This document shows positions 60,332-64,000 of a stretch of 64,000 bases of DNA, in pieces. The notes under the pieces are model-generated. The model had not been told where the DNA came from. It made no database searches and saw only the letters and a program-made list of their open reading frames with translations. The translations under genes were made by a program, and so were the position numbers. Each line of letters begins with the position of its first letter. The stretch's first letter is position 1. Source of the DNA: Macrotrachela quadricornifera (lineage: Eukaryota; Rotifera; Eurotatoria; Philodinida; Philodinidae); the NCBI GenBank assembly GCA_022393335.1, contig JAJEKB010010744.1, positions 1 through 64,000 of the forward strand, given 5' to 3'.

Positions 60332-63300
60332 ATTTAATGTAGTAAAATTTATTTATGTATGTTGTAACTAATACTAATCATAAATATTAGACAATCAAAT
60401 ATTTATCCTTCAACTATCGATATTCTTGGTAAATATTAAAAAAAAAGACACGTTATGAAACTGAATCATTAAGACTATAAATTATTATTAAAACTGTTAA
60501 AGTTGGTTATAACTATTTCCATTTGTTCAAATCATGAAATACTATCATCATATGTACCTTGGTCTTTATTTATTCTAGTAGAAAATTCTAGCGAATGAAA
60601 GCAAATCTATCCACCTACGTAGATACTTTTATGTTATAATAAGCGATGTAATAATCTTTGAAATGTTCGCATTTCTTAAATTTTTATAGCTTCATGAATA
60701 ATTTTTAAATAAAAAAAAATACGCTAAAAATTCTATCGAATTCATTTTTAACTCTTTAATTAAAAACGTTTGTAAGAATATTGATCGCCATCTTCAAAAA
60801 TTGTATACGAACAAACAAATTGAAGCCTTGTTTTTACATTATTTGATCGAAATATATCCAATCGTAGAGTCTTAACAAATAGAAAAAAAACATACATAAA
60901 TATTCGTTGCTATTGCAGAACGATTAAATTATACAGTCTCCTTGAAAAAAAAAAGCCAAATTTTGGTATAGATAACATGAATGTTGCTCCCGGCCAGGTG
61001 AAGATGTGGGTGCGAATATATGTGAAAGCATAGGCGTACATGTCTGAGAGGTTAAAGGTATACGTGGGAAGTGAGCAAAAAGTGATTTTTGATTGCGAGG
61101 GTGGTTTGATTCGGATCTTGAGAGTAAGGGTGAGTGGGGGAGTAACTATCATGAGAGCATGTGCCAAAAGAATATCATTCATAAAACATCTGATGTAAAC
61201 ATTAAAAATAAACTTAATTCGAAATGTATTATTAGATAAGACATTTTGAGCTACAAAAATCATTATTGAATCTGTTTTCTTATTACTCTTCTAATAGAAA
61301 ATACCATATAATGTTGGTCGATGATGAAGTTGTAAAAATTTTCCCAGGAATATTTGGTTTTTTCTCCTTTCTTATATGGATTCTTGAAGGGAGAATATAT
61401 CTGATTTTCTAAAGACTTCTGCGGTACTTATTAGATATCTAAAAATAATATTATATATTAAAAAAATGATAATCGTTAAAGTTCTTATTTTCTTGTATTG
61501 AAAAAAATAAATAATTAAAACATATACAACTTCCTTTACAATCGAAAAATTAGTTTCCGAATGGCATCATTGACCGACATTTTATATAAAGATTATAGAT
61601 ATTTAATTAAGATTTCTTAGTCAAAGTTTAAGATCATCAATTAATAAGATATACATGAAAGAAATCTTTGATAGTCGATTTTTTTCATAACCACATATTT
61701 ATGATAATCATTTCTTTAGCTTCATTTGTTTAACAAGGATATTCATTCTTTAATGTACTAAATGTAAATATTATTGAATCAAATAAATTTAGATTATTTA
61801 GTGTCTAATTAAAAAAATTGATTATCATAATTAATTTACTAAAGATTGTAACATTTGAAATATTTTTTATATAATCTATATGATAAATTTCAACAATTTT
61901 GCTTTAATGATTCGAGAAAATTTTTCTTATATACATTTATAATTTTTTTCATTATGTTAATTACAAAAAAATAACGTATTTTCAAATTTTTTATCTATTA
62001 TAGATAATTAGTTTAATTAATATTTCTATATATTGAAAAAAATACCATTGGGTACGATCAATTATAACTTATGTAAAAAAAAAAAAAAGAAATTATTATT
62101 CAATCGTATCAATGTATGATCGAAAGAGAAAAACAAATATAAATATTGAGGCAAAATACACGTGTGCAACTTGTCTTTTTTTCTCTTCGATTCAATGATA
62201 ATGTCAAAAAACAAACGAGTATTATATCACACAGGTACTTTATGTGTTGCAACTTTGTCCTTTTCAAACCATCATTTTTTCCTTTTTTTTTTTTTTATTA
62301 TAAAAAACATAAATATAAATATTAAAATCAAATAAGATTACTATCATATTTCAACATGATCGAAAACATAAATTCATATTTTATCTTACAAGAAAAAAAA
62401 TATGTTATAATATAATTTAAATATATAAAAAACGACAAATTGTTTGGTAAAAGTAAATCTTCAATATATGAAAACGGTAGACCCAAATTTCATACCGGTT
62501 CATTTCTCATACATTAAACCACTATGTCAACAATTACTGAAATGTCCTTGAGTGACATAAATATTCTATATGACTATATACCTATATATTCAATATGAAC
62601 CAGTCGAGTGTTCTTGTATAATCAGTATGTTACCTATATATGTACATATGTGTATGGCATTTTTCAAAAGACTAATTGCCGCCACATACATATATTAACA
62701 AGAAGGAGTGTAAAAAAAAAAGAAAAAGGTTATTTTTGCATTTTGGTTTCGTTATTGCATTTAAAGCTAAACATGTGGGAATATGTTCTTTTAATATTTC
62801 TAGTAACTGAAAGAACCTTGAAAAAAAAAAAACGAAAATCTATATATATTTTATTCAATGTCATTATGTACTTTTATAGTACACAATCAGAAAGAGCTTA
62901 TTAATAAGAATATAATTTCAATAGCTATGTTATACGCTCCGTAGGTTAAAACAAATAGCACAAGCACATAGACATAATGATCCTTATAGTTATTCTCAAG
63001 GCAAAAAATAATAAAAAAGAAATCTATAGAAAATGGATGATCCGTTTAATATTCATGTCAATCAAAACTTTCGTTTCACTTTTCTGTTTGTATAAGATGT
63101 TTATCGTTTTGAAAGCAAAAAAAAAACAGTGTATATTTTTAGCAGATCTAATTAAAATTCAAAAAGAATTTTTTAAATCGTTATTTTATTTCTTTCAAAC
63201 ACTATTTTATCATCATTTTACATGATATATTAATACAACAACAAAATAAAAATAAAAATAAAAAATAAAACTATCAACAGATCATTCAAAAAAAAAAAGA

Positions 63301-63349
63301 AAATAATACAAAAATTATGAGAATAATTATTGAGATTATATTTTGCTAA
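60332..63349. other. Gene-poor stretch before the Fos-like gene
   Basis: About 3 kb without a supported gene. A G-rich patch at about 60985-61155 stands out from the AT-rich background and underlies a spurious open frame at 60910-61263 (-). Frames at 62608-62904 and 62977-63225 are low-complexity Lys/Phe-rich and are rejected. Confidence 0.55.
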
Positions 63350-64000
63350 TTAATCCATTAAGAAATTAAGATCATCATTAAATGTAATATTTGCTAATGA
63401 TTCATGAAAATTTTGTTGTAATTGTTCATTAGTTAATGAATTAATAAATATGTCATCAAAATCAAATTCACATAAATTATCGTTTATGTTTGTATTAATT
63501 TGTTGATGGGATACTGTTGAATTATTATTAAATGGAAAATAAGTTGTTGCATTAATTTGTGATGGTATTACAGAATTAGATCCAGACATATTTGAGCATA
63601 TTTGTTCATGAGTAAAAAGTCGGGTTTCTAAATGAAGTTTTTCATGTTGAAGTATTTGAACATCATTTGATAATTTTTGTTCTTGTTTTTCTAATGCTGC
63701 AATTTGATCTAATAATTGTTGTTCAATATTTAATCGACTAATGCGTACACGTTCAGCAGCAGCACGATTACGTGCACGTCTTACATTTCGTTTATGTTCT
63801 TCTTCTACACTTAAGATTTCATATTTTGATCGACGACCAGTAGCTAAAGTTGGTGCTGGTTTTTTACGTGGTTTTACTTTAATAGGACCAAATGCAATTG
63901 TTTCATTGTCATCATATGATGTACGGCTATTATCCGGTGAACTAGTTGAATATTGTTCAATTTTAACAATTGATGGAGTTGGTATGGGACGACGATCCCC
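63350..64000 (-). CDS. Fos-like bZIP transcription factor, 3' part (5' end outside window)
   Basis: An open frame of 216 residues plus stop runs in from the window edge without an intron. After a Pro/Ser-rich start come GRRSKYEILSVEEEHKRNVRR and the rest of the basic region (RARNRAAAERVR), then a leucine zipper of about four heptads (residues about 86-128). GRR-K-E-LS-EEE-KR-RR-RN is the Fos family signature. The C-terminal half is Asn/Phe/Asp-rich and ends in an acidic, hydrophobic segment (FDFDDIFINSLT...DLNFLMD), a possible activation region. At the position of the redox-sensitive Cys of Fos/Jun (AAKCR) the protein has Val (AAERVR). It should act in the nucleus as an AP-1-type heterodimer. 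ATF3-like or other AP-1 subfamilies are alternatives. The start lies beyond 64000. Confidence 0.82.
   Translation of the reverse strand, partial: GDRRPIPTPSIVKIEQYSTSSPDNSRTSYDDNETIAFGPIKVKPRKKPAPTLATGRRSKYEILSVEEEHKRNVRRARNRAAAERVRISRLNIEQQLLDQIAALEKQEQKLSNDVQILQHEKLHLETRLFTHEQICSNMSGSNSVIPSQINATTYFPFNNNSTVSHQQINTNINDNLCEFDFDDIFINSLTNEQLQQNFHESLANITFNDDLNFLMD

Noticed and set aside
60910..61263. 117-residue open frame on the minus strand
   Set aside because: It is produced by the G-rich patch on the other strand; the translation has no recognisable domain and no start or splice context.
1..64000. tRNA, rRNA and CRISPR features
   Set aside because: No B-box-like GGTTCGAATCC sequence in a foldable context, no rRNA-like block and no regularly spaced repeats were seen by eye on either strand; tRNAscan-SE and Rfam would be decisive.

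Overview
The window is animal nuclear DNA. It is strongly AT-rich, and its genes are split into short exons separated mostly by introns of about 45-90 bp with GT-AG borders and T-rich acceptors. The gene set is metazoan: a Notch ligand, agrin, a MIG-10/RIAM/lamellipodin protein, a Fos-like bZIP factor and a peptide GPCR. AT richness, very small introns, decayed Tc1/mariner copies and an F-box/LRR-type gene suggest a bdelloid rotifer or a similar small lophotrochozoan. That placement is an inference and no marker gene here proves it. All gene models were built by hand from reading frames, splice phase and family resemblance. A 10-base run of N at 11285-11294 marks an assembly gap.

Layout. 1886-3039 (+) is the 3' part of an unrecognised gene, convergent with a DSL-type Notch ligand at 3253-8020 (-). 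8021-14449 holds a decayed mariner-like transposase and no other gene. 14450-21515 (-) is a complete transmembrane agrin of about 1552 residues in 32 exons. It is divergent from an F-box protein at 23102-24766 (+). 24767-29573 is gene-poor. It is followed by a small secreted cystine-knot peptide (29574-29880), a second mariner fossil, an LRMDA-like LRR protein (31792-32525) and GNPNAT1 (33000-33608). Next come a possible MITE, the MIG-10/RIAM-like gene (36537-40312), a foldback element with long inverted repeats (about 40700-41112) and an unrecognised coiled-coil protein (41193-43036, -). The coiled-coil gene is divergent from a duplicated Cache/EGF ectodomain protein related to GPR158 (43574-46973, +). 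An RNF139/TRC8-like E3 ligase (48804-52550) is followed by MFSD13A-like and USP12/46-like genes only 83 bp apart (53906-57690). A somatostatin/allatostatin-C-type GPCR (59087-60331) and the 3' part of a Fos-like bZIP gene (63350-64000, -) complete the window.

Functional themes. Extracellular signalling and matrix (DSL ligand, agrin, Cache/EGF protein, GPCR, cystine-knot peptide) sits beside intracellular signalling (MIG-10/RIAM, Fos), ubiquitin enzymes (RNF139-like, USP12/46, F-box) and UDP-GlcNAc synthesis (GNPNAT1). Several genes carry a T-rich stretch and AG just upstream of the ATG. This points to 5' UTR introns or spliced-leader trans-splicing, and the MFSD13A/USP pair is the best operon candidate.
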